In this document: piece after piece, positions 1 through 8,623 of the stretch
Numbering within the stretch: position 1 is the stretch's first letter
Layout: every line of letters begins with the position of its first letter
Assembly: GCA_036676195.1 (NCBI GenBank)
Contig: JAKFDK010000053.1
Coordinates: forward strand, 1 to 64,000
DNA length: 64,000 nt
Source: JAKFDK01 sp036676195
GTDB taxonomy: Bacteria; Bacillota; Sulfobacillia; Symbiobacteriales; ZC4RG38
Reading direction: 5' to 3'
Translations under genes and position numbers: made by a program
The notes under the pieces: model-generated
Seen by the model: the letters and a program-made list of their open reading frames with translations, nothing else
Database searches by the model: none
What the model was told of the DNA's origin: nothing

Positions 1-119
1 CGCGTGAATAACCTGCACTTCGTGCAATGGTAACCCATTGAAAAAAAGCATCAGTTGACCAATGATGTGTAATGAGATCTGCTTGGCGGCGATCATCTCA
101 TCACACGGAGGTTCAACTG

Positions 120-1737
120 ATGCATTATCAAGGTACGACACCGGACACGAGTGCGCAATACACGAAGTTCACCACCAAGCATGGTTTTCTCGTTGCCCTG
201 GGCTGGGTCGCCCAAAGGCTGGGGTTGCGTGAAGCGTTGGACCGACACCTGCACATCAAGCAGAAGACTTATCAGTTCAAGCCGAACGACAAGGTCATTG
301 AGGCGCTGGTCGGTATTTTGGGAGACTGCGAGTACATGAAGGACCTGAATTCGCAGGCCGAGCCGATCACTGCCGATGTAGCTGTGGCCAAGGCATGGGG
401 TCAGGCTGGTTTCGCCCATTCTTCCACGGCCCTCTATGTGCGCTACCTTTGGCAAGCTGACGGCGGAGAACGTCACGCAGCTGACGAGGGCGTTGGACGA
501 AGTGCAGCGGCCCTTGCTGCACAAGGAAGTTGAGGCGCTGGTCGGTCCAGACGGACAGGGGCAGGTTGTCGTAGATGTCGATCTTTCGGGCCAGAAGGTC
601 CGTGGTGAGGCGAAGCAATACACGGGAACGGATTTTGGCTACATCAAGGGTCAGCTTGCCCGCGGCTATCAGATCGTGGCGGCTTTTCTGACGGGGGTAC
701 AGAATCGCTTTGCCGTTGCCAGTACGCTTAAGTCCGGCAAAGCTCATGCCCAATCGGGTGGGTGTTTGCTGGAGATCCTCCCGGGCGTTGAGACTCGGCT
801 TGACCGTCCGCAGCGCCGCACCGAATGCGTTCAGCAGTGCATGGTCGAGCAGAAAGCCCGGATTCGTCAGGTTCACCAGGAGATCACTGCGCTTCAAGGT
901 CGCGGGAGTGCCCGACGCCGGCCCAAGCTGGAACGGGAACTGAAGGATGCCGTGGAAGCCCTGATCGGGTTGAACCGGCGACTCCGCCAATACCGGCAGG
1001 ACAACGCCACCAACCCTTCGCCAGTGCGCATCGTCCTGCGTGCCGACAGCGCCTTTGGGACTCTTGAGGTCTTTCAGCGTCTGTTGGAACTGGGGTATGA
1101 GTTCGCGATCAAATCCTACTCCGGCAGCAATCCGGCCTATAAGACGCTCCTCGACTCGCTTCCTGCTGACGACTGGGTAGAGGTCGGTAAGAACCGGTAT
1201 GCCGCCGAAGGGATCGCCGTACCTTCGCCCCAGTTGCTGGGTGCCTTCCCCCTCCGGCTGGTTGCACTCCGACGCTCGGATGCCGATGGTCGGCAAGTGC
1301 GGAGCGTCGTTGTGACCACCTTTGGTACCGAGACCATGACCACCAAAGAGATGGTCACGTTTTACCACGCCAGGCAGACCATCGAGGCCGGCTTCCAGGA
1401 GTGCAAGGGTACACTTCACTTTGGTAAGCCTCGCCTCCGCAAGTACGAGTCCAATGCGGCATTTACGCAGCTGGTCCTCTTTGCCTTCAATCTGATTCGC
1501 TGGGTAAGGCCCTGTCTGCAAACCACAGCCACCAAGATTGCCAACGCCAAGACTCGTTTCCTGGTCCGGATCGCAGCCAGGTGTCGGGCGTCGGTCAGGC
1601 ACGCAGCCGACAAGGTCCATATCTTGTTTAGCCGCGGTACCACCCTCGCCGGGCTGAGAGTAGTGGTCACCTGGCCGCCTGATTACCCTTTTTCAGTTTC
1701 CAATGGACACATGTCGACTTGTTTGCGTGAAACTTGA
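120..1737 (+). pseudogene. Frameshifted DDE transposase (IS4/IS1380-like)
   Basis: The ATG at 120 follows a GGAGG at 106-110. The first frame (MHYQGTTPD...) runs to about 434. The rest of the protein continues in the +1 frame from the ATG at 436 to the TGA at 1735-1737. Removing one base near T435 joins the two halves into a protein of about 538 residues. The catalytic core is visible: a first Asp in VVVDVDLSG, a second in LRADSAFG, and the IS4-type Y-(2)-R-(3)-E signature in YHARQTIEAGFQECKG. The break lacks a usual A-rich slippery run, so a disabling mutation is more likely than programmed frameshifting. I could not find convincing terminal inverted repeats; the left end may lie before base 1. 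The family assignment within the IS4 superfamily is tentative. Confidence 0.75.
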
Positions 1738-1774
1738 GCTAGGTGCTGGAACTCGCCACAAATATGCGGGCGCG

Positions 1775-1810
1775 GCAACGAGACGGGTGCTTTGTACTCC
1801 GTCTCGTTGC
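1775..1810 (-). terminator. Perfect 12-bp hairpin after the peptide gene
   Basis: GCAACGAGACGG at 1775-1786 pairs exactly with CCGTCTCGTTGC at 1799-1810 around a 12-base loop. It lies 26 bases beyond the stop of the minus-strand peptide gene, so it is the likely end of the TPR/peptide transcript. Neither strand has a strong U-run, so it could instead mark a border of the neighbouring insertion element. Confidence 0.5.
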
Positions 1811-1836
1811 AGTCTTTATTGGGGAATACGGGGTAA

Positions 1837-1935
1837 CTAGCAGGGCCATTCAGGCGGTAAGCAGGCACCAGCGGCGCTCATGGACACGAGCCAGATCGTG
1901 GCGCTAACCAGGACCAGCACGAACAAAGTACGCAT
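1837..1935 (-). CDS. Small exported peptide, possible Phr-like signal (32 aa)
   Basis: This short gene sits 18 nt after the stop of the TPR gene on the same strand. It has a very strong ribosome binding site (GGAAAGGAGGGG, four bases before the ATG). The product is 32 residues: Met-Arg, a hydrophobic stretch of about 20 residues (TLFVLVLVSATIWLV...), a small-residue run SAAGA that would suit signal peptidase, and the tail CLPPEWPC. The two Cys are separated by six residues and could form a disulfide ring. In RRNPP systems a Phr or Pap pre-peptide follows its TPR receptor in just this way, is exported and matured, then re-imported by Opp. No database match is claimed. It could instead be a membrane micropeptide or a small bacteriocin. 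Confidence 0.6.
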   Translation of the reverse strand: MRTLFVLVLVSATIWLVSMSAAGACLPPEWPC

Positions 1936-1953
1936 AATACCCCTCCTTTCCCA

Positions 1954-2934
1954 TCACAAATTGCTCCTTTCTGGAAGACTGAAACCGCCAACAAACGGTA
2001 TCATATCCAGGCCCTGTTCCAGGTACTCGCGGTCCAAGGCTTGGAGCAGTGAAGCGCCATGCTTAGACATAAGGTCATACATAGCTTCAATCGCAACAAA
2101 TTCTAGATCAAACGTGTTTGCGTGAATTGCCTTTAAGCGGGCGGAGAGAGCATACCCCAAAGCATTCTTATGATCTCCGGCTGCCGCCAAACAAGAAGAC
2201 AATAGAAGGCTTAAATCAAACTCGGTAAGAGTGGATTTGTTTGGTTCAGCCAAACCCGCGACACATAAGGATCCGGCCCACTTATATGCCCCCACTCGAT
2301 ATGCGTAACGGGCCCGGGCCAGGTAATAGCCAGCCCGGCTATTTTGTTGTGATGGATAGTTGGCAGCATAAGCCCGCATCTCAGCAAGTAGGGCAGGTAC
2401 GGCTCTTAATTCGACCTGCAGGTAGCACTCCAGTAATAGCTGTGTTGCCGTGTGATGTCCTTCGGGGTTTTTAAGGGATTGATATTCCTCACGGGCCCGC
2501 TGGAACGCCTTCCTGGCTTCTGCAACGCCACCGCTATTATATAGTACATTCCCAATGTTCAGCCATACATGGCCCAAAAGATGCCGGGCGGCTCTATATT
2601 TGGACTGGTATGTAAAGTAGTCATAAAGAGCAGAGAGGGCTGCCGAATAGGAACGGCTACGGCCATATGCCACACCGAGTACCAGTAAAACCCTACCCAA
2701 AAGGTCCCATTGATTCGTATCCTGGCATAACCTTCGGCATAACTCTCCAGCTGGAATTGCATGAATCAGTTCTTGCCGGTGGGCTCGCGCTCGGCAGACC
2801 GCATAATTGATATGTGCATACTCAACCGTGGTGTGGCCCCCGCGACGCACGATCTGTTCGGTAACTTGTAGGATCTTGTCCCACTGTTCCTGATCCACCA
2901 GTTTCTCAAGCCACTGAACTTCCGGTGCCAGCAT
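1954..2934 (-). CDS. TPR-repeat cytosolic protein, Rap-like receptor candidate
   Basis: This protein of about 326 residues is made of helix-turn-helix pairs typical of TPR folds, for example GHVWLNIGNVLYNSGGVAEA and GYYLARARYAYRVGAYKWAG. No signal peptide, membrane segment or DNA-binding HTH is visible. I chose the ATG at 2934 because GGAG lies eight bases upstream; the reading frame also has a GTG at 2943. It is a little shorter than Bacillus Rap proteins (about 380 residues) and lacks an obvious phosphatase signature. The peptide gene immediately downstream is the main hint at function: a peptide-sensing regulator that acts by protein-protein contact. The TPR fold is well supported; the signalling role is inference. 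Confidence 0.7.
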   Translation of the reverse strand: MLAPEVQWLEKLVDQEQWDKILQVTEQIVRRGGHTTVEYAHINYAVCRARAHRQELIHAIPAGELCRRLCQDTNQWDLLGRVLLVLGVAYGRSRSYSAALSALYDYFTYQSKYRAARHLLGHVWLNIGNVLYNSGGVAEARKAFQRAREEYQSLKNPEGHHTATQLLLECYLQVELRAVPALLAEMRAYAANYPSQQNSRAGYYLARARYAYRVGAYKWAGSLCVAGLAEPNKSTLTEFDLSLLLSSCLAAAGDHKNALGYALSARLKAIHANTFDLEFVAIEAMYDLMSKHGASLLQALDREYLEQGLDMIPFVGGFSLPERSNL

Positions 2935-3017
2935 ACGAGTCACTCCACAAGTAGCCGACTGGAGGGTGGAGGAATCTTGCGTAAGTTACTCTGCTTCACA
3001 GTCAAGTTTCTGACTCA

Positions 3018-3047
3018 ACTATAGGGCGCAAAACACTATGCAGTCAA
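3018..3047 (-). promoter_or_regulatory. Predicted sigma-A promoter for the TPR/peptide genes
   Basis: On the minus strand, TTGACT (3047-3042) and TATAGT (3023-3018) are 18 bases apart, about 85 bases before the TPR start. The whole 2944-3284 interval is clearly AT-richer than the genes around it and otherwise shows no gene. Confidence 0.5.
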
Positions 3048-3284
3048 ATATGAATAATCAATTGTGAACCTCCCTTTACAAAACTATATAGTTTTTCTAC
3101 CTGAACTTTCCGTACAAAAGTACATACTTAATGTGGAATTGGTTCAATAGCAAAGAGTCGGGCCCGGAAATTTGCGCCTATCTTTGGTGGGAGCAAACGC
3201 AGGTAAACCGGCGGATTAGAGCGCTCACTAAAGTCAGCACCCTCCCCCACGGTGAGAGTGCCCATCACATTACCAGCCATCACC

Positions 3285-3313
3285 TTGACATCCGCACAAA
3301 CCTCTGGTATCCT
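3285..3313 (+). promoter_or_regulatory. Predicted sigma-A promoter of the his operon
   Basis: TTGACA at 3285-3290 and TATCCT at 3308-3313 are separated by 17 bases, close to the sigma-A consensus. Transcription would begin near 3320, leaving a leader of only about 47 bases before hisZ. That is too short for a T-box or a His-rich attenuator peptide, so control is probably at initiation. Confidence 0.7.
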
Positions 3314-3366
3314 AAGCAAGTCTTTAGTAATTTACCGCTTTAGCAAACGAAAGTGAGTGACCGGCG

Positions 3367-4668
3367 ATGGCGATGGAATGGCCGGCGCCCCTGCGGCACC
3401 AGCTCCCGGAAGGTGTAAAGGACCGCCTGCCCCGGGAAGCGGGGCGGTTCCGGCAGCTCAGCAGTGCCCTGCTGGAAGTATTCCGCCGCTGGAGCTACCG
3501 CGAAGTCATCACACCTGCATTCGAATTTCTGGAGACCGTCCTGGCCGGACAGGGCTCCCTGGGCCGGCGGGAAGACTACTACCAGCTATTTGACCGCCGC
3601 GGGCGGACCCTGGCCCTGCGGCCGGATATGACCGCGCCCATCGCCCGGCTGGCGGCAACCAAACTATCCGGGGAATCCCTGCCCCTGCGCCTGAGCTACT
3701 GGGGGCCGGTATTCCGCCACCGCGACCGCAAATCCGGCGCACTGCACGAGATCTGGCAGGCGGGCGTGGAGTGCATCGGGGCCGGCGGAGCCCAGGCCGA
3801 CGCCGAACTCATCGCCCTGGCCTGCGCCGCCCTGGCCAGCACCGGCCTGGAAGGGTTCAAGATCGGCGTCGGCCACGTGGAGTTTGTCGAGGGCGTGCTG
3901 GCCGAAGCCGGCGTATCGCCGGCCCAGGCGGACGACCTGAAGGAATCCCTGGCCGCCCGCGACCTGGTGGCCTTTGAAAAGACGGCCCTCGGAGCGCCAA
4001 CGCCAGAGGGCGTTCAGTTATTGCTGGACCTGGCCAACTTCACCGGTAACTATGAAGCTGCCCAGGCCCGGTTTGGCAGCCTACAGAACCAGCGGGTCAC
4101 CCGGGCCCTGGCCGAAATCGGTGAAACGCTGGCGCTGCTGGAGGCACACGGCGTGGCCCACCTGGTGGCCCTGGACCTGGGGCTGGCCCGGCTCTTCGGC
4201 TACTACACCGGGGTGGTGTTCGAAGGCTACGCCCCCGGCGTGGGGGCCCCGGTGCTGGGCGGCGGCCGCTACGACAACCTGCTGGCCGACTTCGGCGGGC
4301 CGGGCACCGAACCGGCACCGGCCACCGGCTTCGCCGTTGACACCGATCGGGTGCTGCAGGCCCTGGAGCGCCAGGGCAAGCTGAGCCCGGAAACTGGCCT
4401 GGACGTCTTGGTGGTGCCCGCTCAGAATGCCATGGCCGCAGCCCTGGCGGTGGCCCGTGACCTGCGGGCCGAGGGCGCCGCAGTGGAGGTGGCCCCGGCC
4501 GGACTGGCCGAGGCAGAGGTGGCGGCCTACGCCAAGGCCCGGGGCGCCCGGCGAACCGTGCTGGTCCCGCCTGCGGGGGCTCCGGCCGAAACCGGCGGCC
4601 GGAAGACGAACGCCCGGCACGGCGTCGCCCGGCTCAGGCCCGGCCACCACACCACACCGATCCACTGA
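3367..4668 (+). CDS. hisZ: ATP phosphoribosyltransferase regulatory subunit
   Basis: HisZ is a histidyl-tRNA synthetase paralogue that assembles with short-form HisG to give an active, feedback-regulated first enzyme of histidine synthesis. Of 433 residues, the first ~320 form the class II synthetase-like core: a motif-2-like segment (FRHRDRKSGALHE, about residues 117-130), GLARLFGYYTG and the LGGGRYDNL loop. Residues ~335-433 resemble an anticodon-binding-type C-terminal domain. Pairing with the 215-residue HisG directly downstream supports HisZ over a true HisRS. It is the first gene of the operon. The start at 3367 has only a weak ribosome binding site; ATG 3373 is an alternative. Confidence 0.93.
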   Translation: MAMEWPAPLRHQLPEGVKDRLPREAGRFRQLSSALLEVFRRWSYREVITPAFEFLETVLAGQGSLGRREDYYQLFDRRGRTLALRPDMTAPIARLAATKLSGESLPLRLSYWGPVFRHRDRKSGALHEIWQAGVECIGAGGAQADAELIALACAALASTGLEGFKIGVGHVEFVEGVLAEAGVSPAQADDLKESLAARDLVAFEKTALGAPTPEGVQLLLDLANFTGNYEAAQARFGSLQNQRVTRALAEIGETLALLEAHGVAHLVALDLGLARLFGYYTGVVFEGYAPGVGAPVLGGGRYDNLLADFGGPGTEPAPATGFAVDTDRVLQALERQGKLSPETGLDVLVVPAQNAMAAALAVARDLRAEGAAVEVAPAGLAEAEVAAYAKARGARRTVLVPPAGAPAETGGRKTNARHGVARLRPGHHTTPIH

Positions 4669-4690
4669 GCGAAGGAGCAATACGAGCAAT

Positions 4691-5338
4691 ATGGATTGGA
4701 TTACCCTGGCCTTACCCAAGGGCAGGCCGTTCGGGCCGACCGTGGCGCTCCTGGAGCGGTGCGGACTGGCCGGACCCCGGCTGCGGACCGAGGAGTCCCG
4801 CAGCCTGATCATTACCGACCCTGACCTGGGCCTGCGCTATATTATCAGCCGCCCCGGCGACGTGCCGACCTTTGTGGAGCACGGCGCCGCCGACCTGGGC
4901 ATTGTCGGCAAGGACGTATTAATGGAAGGCCGCAGCCAGGTCTACGAACTGCTCGACCTGCGCTATATCTTCTGCCGCTTCGTACTGGCCGCCCCCAATG
5001 GCAGCGACCCGGCCGTACTGCTCGATGGTTCCACCCACCGGCGGGTGGCCACCAAGTATACACAGGTGGCCGAAGACTATTTCCGCCGCCGCGGCCTGCA
5101 GGTGGAAACCATCTATCTGGGCGGATCTGTGGAAGTGGCGCCCCTGGTCGGCCTGGCCGACATGATCGTCGATATTACCGAAACGGGCCGCACCCTGCAG
5201 GCCAACAACCTGTCGGTGCTGGACACCATTTGCGACTCCACCGCCCGCCTGATCGCCAACCGGGCGGCTTACCGGCTGAAGGGCGAGCGCATCGGCCCGA
5301 TGATCCAGGCACTCAGGGAGGCAACCCGGGATGCTTAA
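4691..5338 (+). CDS. hisG: ATP phosphoribosyltransferase, short form
   Basis: HisG joins ATP and PRPP to give phosphoribosyl-ATP, the committed step of histidine synthesis. At 215 residues it is the short form that lacks the C-terminal regulatory domain and depends on HisZ. The N-terminus (LALPKGRPF) and the PRPP-binding motif (VDITETGRTLQANNL) are present. The ATG at 4691 follows GAAGGAG with a rather long spacer of 13 bases; the open frame extends further upstream but overlaps hisZ and shows no HisG similarity. It overlaps hisD by eight bases, which suggests translational coupling. Confidence 0.95.
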   Translation: MDWITLALPKGRPFGPTVALLERCGLAGPRLRTEESRSLIITDPDLGLRYIISRPGDVPTFVEHGAADLGIVGKDVLMEGRSQVYELLDLRYIFCRFVLAAPNGSDPAVLLDGSTHRRVATKYTQVAEDYFRRRGLQVETIYLGGSVEVAPLVGLADMIVDITETGRTLQANNLSVLDTICDSTARLIANRAAYRLKGERIGPMIQALREATRDA

Positions 5339-6626
5339 ACAATATGCACCAAATGAGTTCCTGGCCCGGCTGGCCGAGCGGCGCACCACTTTTTATCCGG
5401 AGATCGAGGCCCGGGTGCGGGAGATCCTGGCCGACGTGCAGGCGCGCGGCGATGCCGCCCTGCACGACCTGACCCGGCAGTTCGACCAGGTCGACCTGCG
5501 GGAGTGCGGGTTTGCCGTGGCACCAGGCGAGTGGCAGGCCGGGGTCGACGGGACCCTGGCGGATCTGCTGGCCGCGCTGGAGCAGGCGGCGGCGAACATC
5601 CGGGCCTTTCACGAGCCCCAGGTGCCGCACTCGTGGTTTCAGACCCGGCCCGACGGCTCGGTGCTGGGCCAGCAGGTCAGTGCCGTGGAGCGGGTGGGCA
5701 TCTACATTCCCGGCGGTTCCGCCCCCCTGTACTCCTGCCTGCTCATGACCGCCATTCCCGCCCGGGTGGCCGGGGTCAAGGAAATCATCCTGTGCACCCC
5801 GCCGGGGCGGGACGGGCAGTTGCACCCGGCCATGCTGGCCGCTGCCCGGGTAGCCGGTGTGGACCGCATCTTCAAGGTCGGCGGGGCCCAGGCCGTCGGG
5901 GCCATGGCCTATGGCACGGCCAGCATTCCCCGGGTCGAAAAAATCGTCGGGCCGGGCAACTACTACGTGACCATGGCCAAGAAGCTGGTCTTCGGTCCAG
6001 TGGGCATCGACATGCTCGCCGGCCCGACGGAGGTCGTCTGCATCGACGACGGCTCGGCTCCGGCCGACTGGCTGGCCGCAGACCTGTGCTCGCAGGCCGA
6101 GCATCCCAACGGCATGTGCATCCTGATCACCACGGCGGGTGCGGCCCGGGTGGCGGAGATCGACCAGGCCATTACCCGGCAGGTGGCCAGGCTGCCCCGG
6201 GGGGAAACCATTGCCCAGAGCTTCCGCGAACTGGGCGCCGCCCTGCTGGCAGCCAACCTGGACGAGGCGGCCGAACTCAGCAACGCCGTGGCGCCCGAGC
6301 ACCTGGAACTGGCCGTGCATGAACCCTGGGGGCTGCTGCCGGCCATCCGGCATGCCGGAAGCATCTTCATGGGCCACTGGACCCCGGAGCCCATGGGGGA
6401 CTATATCTGCGGCCCGTCGAATGTGATTCCCACCGAAGGTACGCCCCGCTACGCCTCGCCGGTGAACGTGGAAACGTTTATCAAGCGCAGCGCCGTGGTG
6501 GCTTACAGCAAGCGGGCGTTCCTGCAGGAGGCGCCGCAGGCCAGGCTCATGGCCCACGGTGAAGGTCTGCAGGCCCATGCCAACTCCCTGGAGGTGAGGC
6601 TGAATGACACGCAAGGCCGAGGTTAA
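5331..6626 (+). CDS. hisD: Histidinol dehydrogenase
   Basis: HisD carries out the last two steps of the pathway, oxidising L-histidinol to L-histidine with two NAD+ and an active-site zinc. The 431-residue length is normal. Family motifs are visible: VGIYIPGGSAPLYS, GPGNYYVTMAKK, the zinc-site SQAEHPNG and HLELAVHEP, and the C-terminal GPSNVIPTEGTPRY. The ATG lies inside the end of hisG (ATGCTTAA), and the 3' end overlaps hisB by 23 bases, so the three genes form one tightly coupled run. Confidence 0.96.
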   Translation: MLKQYAPNEFLARLAERRTTFYPEIEARVREILADVQARGDAALHDLTRQFDQVDLRECGFAVAPGEWQAGVDGTLADLLAALEQAAANIRAFHEPQVPHSWFQTRPDGSVLGQQVSAVERVGIYIPGGSAPLYSCLLMTAIPARVAGVKEIILCTPPGRDGQLHPAMLAAARVAGVDRIFKVGGAQAVGAMAYGTASIPRVEKIVGPGNYYVTMAKKLVFGPVGIDMLAGPTEVVCIDDGSAPADWLAADLCSQAEHPNGMCILITTAGAARVAEIDQAITRQVARLPRGETIAQSFRELGAALLAANLDEAAELSNAVAPEHLELAVHEPWGLLPAIRHAGSIFMGHWTPEPMGDYICGPSNVIPTEGTPRYASPVNVETFIKRSAVVAYSKRAFLQEAPQARLMAHGEGLQAHANSLEVRLNDTQGRG

Positions 6627-7194
6627 CCGCACCACCGCCGAAACCCGTGTGCAGATTGCTCTGAACCTGGACGGCACCGGGCAGCACCAGATTCAAACCG
6701 GCGTGGGCTTCTTTGACCATATGCTGGTGCAGATCGCCCGGCACGGATTGGTGGACCTGTCGGTGCAGACTGAAGGGGACCTGCACATTGACGCGCACCA
6801 CACGGTGGAGGATACCGGCATCGCCCTCGGCCAGGCGCTGCGCCAGGCTCTGGGCGAGGCCCGCGGCATTCGCCGCTATGGCCACGCCTACCTGCCCATG
6901 GACGAGGCCCTCGCCTTTGCTGCCGTGGACATCAGCGGCCGCCCTTTCCTCGTGTTTAACGCCCAGTTCCCCACCGCAAAGGTGGGGGACTTCGACACCG
7001 AACTGGTGGTGGAGTTCTTCCGGGCGCTGGCCTTTAACGCCGGCCTCACCCTCCACCTGCGGGTGGAGTACGGCGCCAATACCCACCATATGATCGAAGC
7101 GCTTTTCAAGGCGTTTGCGCGGGCCCTGGATATGGCCAAGGGCAAAGATGACCGGGTCACGGGTGTGCCCAGCAGCAAGGGCTCCCTGCTGTAG
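6604..7194 (+). CDS. hisB: Imidazoleglycerol-phosphate dehydratase
   Basis: HisB removes water from imidazole glycerol phosphate to give imidazole acetol phosphate. It is the monofunctional 196-residue type without the phosphatase domain found in enterobacteria. The two manganese-binding repeats are clear: HHTVEDTGIALG in the first half and ANTHHMIEALFKAFA in the second; GFFDHML is also present. It overlaps hisD by 23 bases. A gap of 82 bases follows before hisHA, holding no recognisable gene or terminator. No histidinol-phosphate phosphatase lies in the operon, so that step must be encoded elsewhere. Confidence 0.96.
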   Translation: MTRKAEVNRTTAETRVQIALNLDGTGQHQIQTGVGFFDHMLVQIARHGLVDLSVQTEGDLHIDAHHTVEDTGIALGQALRQALGEARGIRRYGHAYLPMDEALAFAAVDISGRPFLVFNAQFPTAKVGDFDTELVVEFFRALAFNAGLTLHLRVEYGANTHHMIEALFKAFARALDMAKGKDDRVTGVPSSKGSLL

Positions 7195-7276
7195 GGGTTT
7201 ACCGGACGGAGTCCCGGCGCCTGACCGGGTGATCCGCTCTTTAGATGAACTGTAGTAGAGCAGGAGCGATACAGCA

Positions 7277-8617
7277 GTGAAACTTGTCATGGTCGATTAT
7301 GGCGCCGGCAACCTGCCCAGTTGTGATAAGGCACTTCTGAAGGTAGGGGCCAAGGCAGAAATCACCGCCGACCCGGCGGCCATCGCCGCCGCCGACGCCC
7401 TGGTCCTGCCGGGCGTGGGTGCCTTCCGGGCGGCGGTGGCCAACCTGCAGCAGGCCGGTCTGATCGAAGTGCTGCAGCAGTTTGGCCGTAGCGGGAAGCC
7501 CTTCCTGGGCATCTGTGTGGGCGACCAGCTCCTGTTCGAGCAGGGGGAAGAATTCGGGAACACTCCCGGCCTGGGGCTGCTGCCCGGCCGGGTCACCAGC
7601 CTGCCGGACAGTGTCAAGCTGCCGCAGATCGGCTGGAACCAGGTTTACCCCCAGTATGCCCACCCCGTCTTTGCCGGCCTGGAGCCCGGCTTCTGGGCCT
7701 ACTTTGTGCATACCTACGCCGCCGAGGGCGGCGACCCGGCCGACGTGGCCGCCGTGACCGATTACGGCCGGACCTTCCCGTCCGTCAGCGCCCGCGGCAA
7801 TATTGTCGGCATCCAGTTCCACCCGGAAAAGTCCAGCACCGTGGGCCTGACCATACTGCGTAACTGGGTCGACATGGCCAGGGCCTGGGCCGGCTACACC
7901 CTCTTCCCCGCCATCGACCTCAAAGGCGGCCGGGCGGTGCGGCTCAAGCAGGGCCGCATGGAAGACAGCACCGACTACGGCGACCCGGCCCAGGCGGCCG
8001 GCCGCTGGCTGGCGGCGGGGGCCCGCTACCTGCACGTGGTGGACCTCGACGGCGCCTTTGCCGGCCGCCCCGCCAACGGCGAGGCGATCCGGGCGATCGT
8101 AAATGCCGCCCGTCAGGCCGGCGTGCCGGTGCAGCTCGGCGGCGGACTGCGCTCGCTGGAGGCGGTCGCCGCCGCCCTGGAACTGGGCGTCAGCCGCTGC
8201 ATCATCGGTACAAAAGCCCTGGAAGGCGACTTCATGCAGCAGGCCATCGCCCGGTTCGGGCCTGAGCGCATCGTCGCCGGGATCGACGCCCGCGACGGCC
8301 GGGTGGCCACCGACGGGTGGGTGAACGTGACCGAACTGCGGGCGGTGGACCTGGCCCGGCAACTGCGGCTGGCGGGCGTGCGCCACTGCGTGTATACCGA
8401 CATCAGCCGCGACGGCATGCTCAGCGGCCCCAACTGGGACGGCCTCGCCGCCATGGCCGCCACCGGCCTGCTGGTGGTGGCGTCCGGCGGCATCAGCTCC
8501 GCCGCCGATGTGACCCGGGCCCAGGACACGCCGGGGGTATCCGGCGCCATTTTGGGCAAGGCCCTCTACACCGGCGCCCTGGACCTGCAATCTGCCCTGG
8601 CACTTACCCGGAGGTAA
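7277..8617 (+). CDS. hisHA: HisH-HisA fusion: glutamine amidotransferase plus ProFAR isomerase
   Basis: One 446-residue frame joins two histidine enzymes. Residues 1 to about 203 are HisH: the oxyanion loop LPGVGAF, the nucleophile Cys in LGICVGDQLLFE, and the His-Glu pair in IQFHPEKS. Residues from about 207 are a complete HisA: LFPAIDLKGGRAVRL, VDLDGAFAG, GGGLRSLE and YTDISRDGMLSGPN. HisH normally forms a glutaminase-synthase complex with HisF; here it is tethered to the preceding enzyme. The start is GTG 7277, with GGAG upstream. An in-frame ATG at 7874, just before the HisA part, lacks a ribosome binding site but could give separate HisA. hisF starts seven bases downstream. Confidence 0.93.
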   Translation: MKLVMVDYGAGNLPSCDKALLKVGAKAEITADPAAIAAADALVLPGVGAFRAAVANLQQAGLIEVLQQFGRSGKPFLGICVGDQLLFEQGEEFGNTPGLGLLPGRVTSLPDSVKLPQIGWNQVYPQYAHPVFAGLEPGFWAYFVHTYAAEGGDPADVAAVTDYGRTFPSVSARGNIVGIQFHPEKSSTVGLTILRNWVDMARAWAGYTLFPAIDLKGGRAVRLKQGRMEDSTDYGDPAQAAGRWLAAGARYLHVVDLDGAFAGRPANGEAIRAIVNAARQAGVPVQLGGGLRSLEAVAAALELGVSRCIIGTKALEGDFMQQAIARFGPERIVAGIDARDGRVATDGWVNVTELRAVDLARQLRLAGVRHCVYTDISRDGMLSGPNWDGLAAMAATGLLVVASGGISSAADVTRAQDTPGVSGAILGKALYTGALDLQSALALTRR

Positions 8618-8623
8618 AAATCG

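Noticed and set aside
3320..3366. Attenuator or T-box leader of the his operon
   Set aside because: The predicted transcription start leaves only about 47 bases, with no run of His codons and no terminator hairpin.
5313..6677. Minus-strand frame of 454 codons opposite hisD
   Set aside because: Shadow frame without motifs; the plus strand encodes an intact histidinol dehydrogenase.
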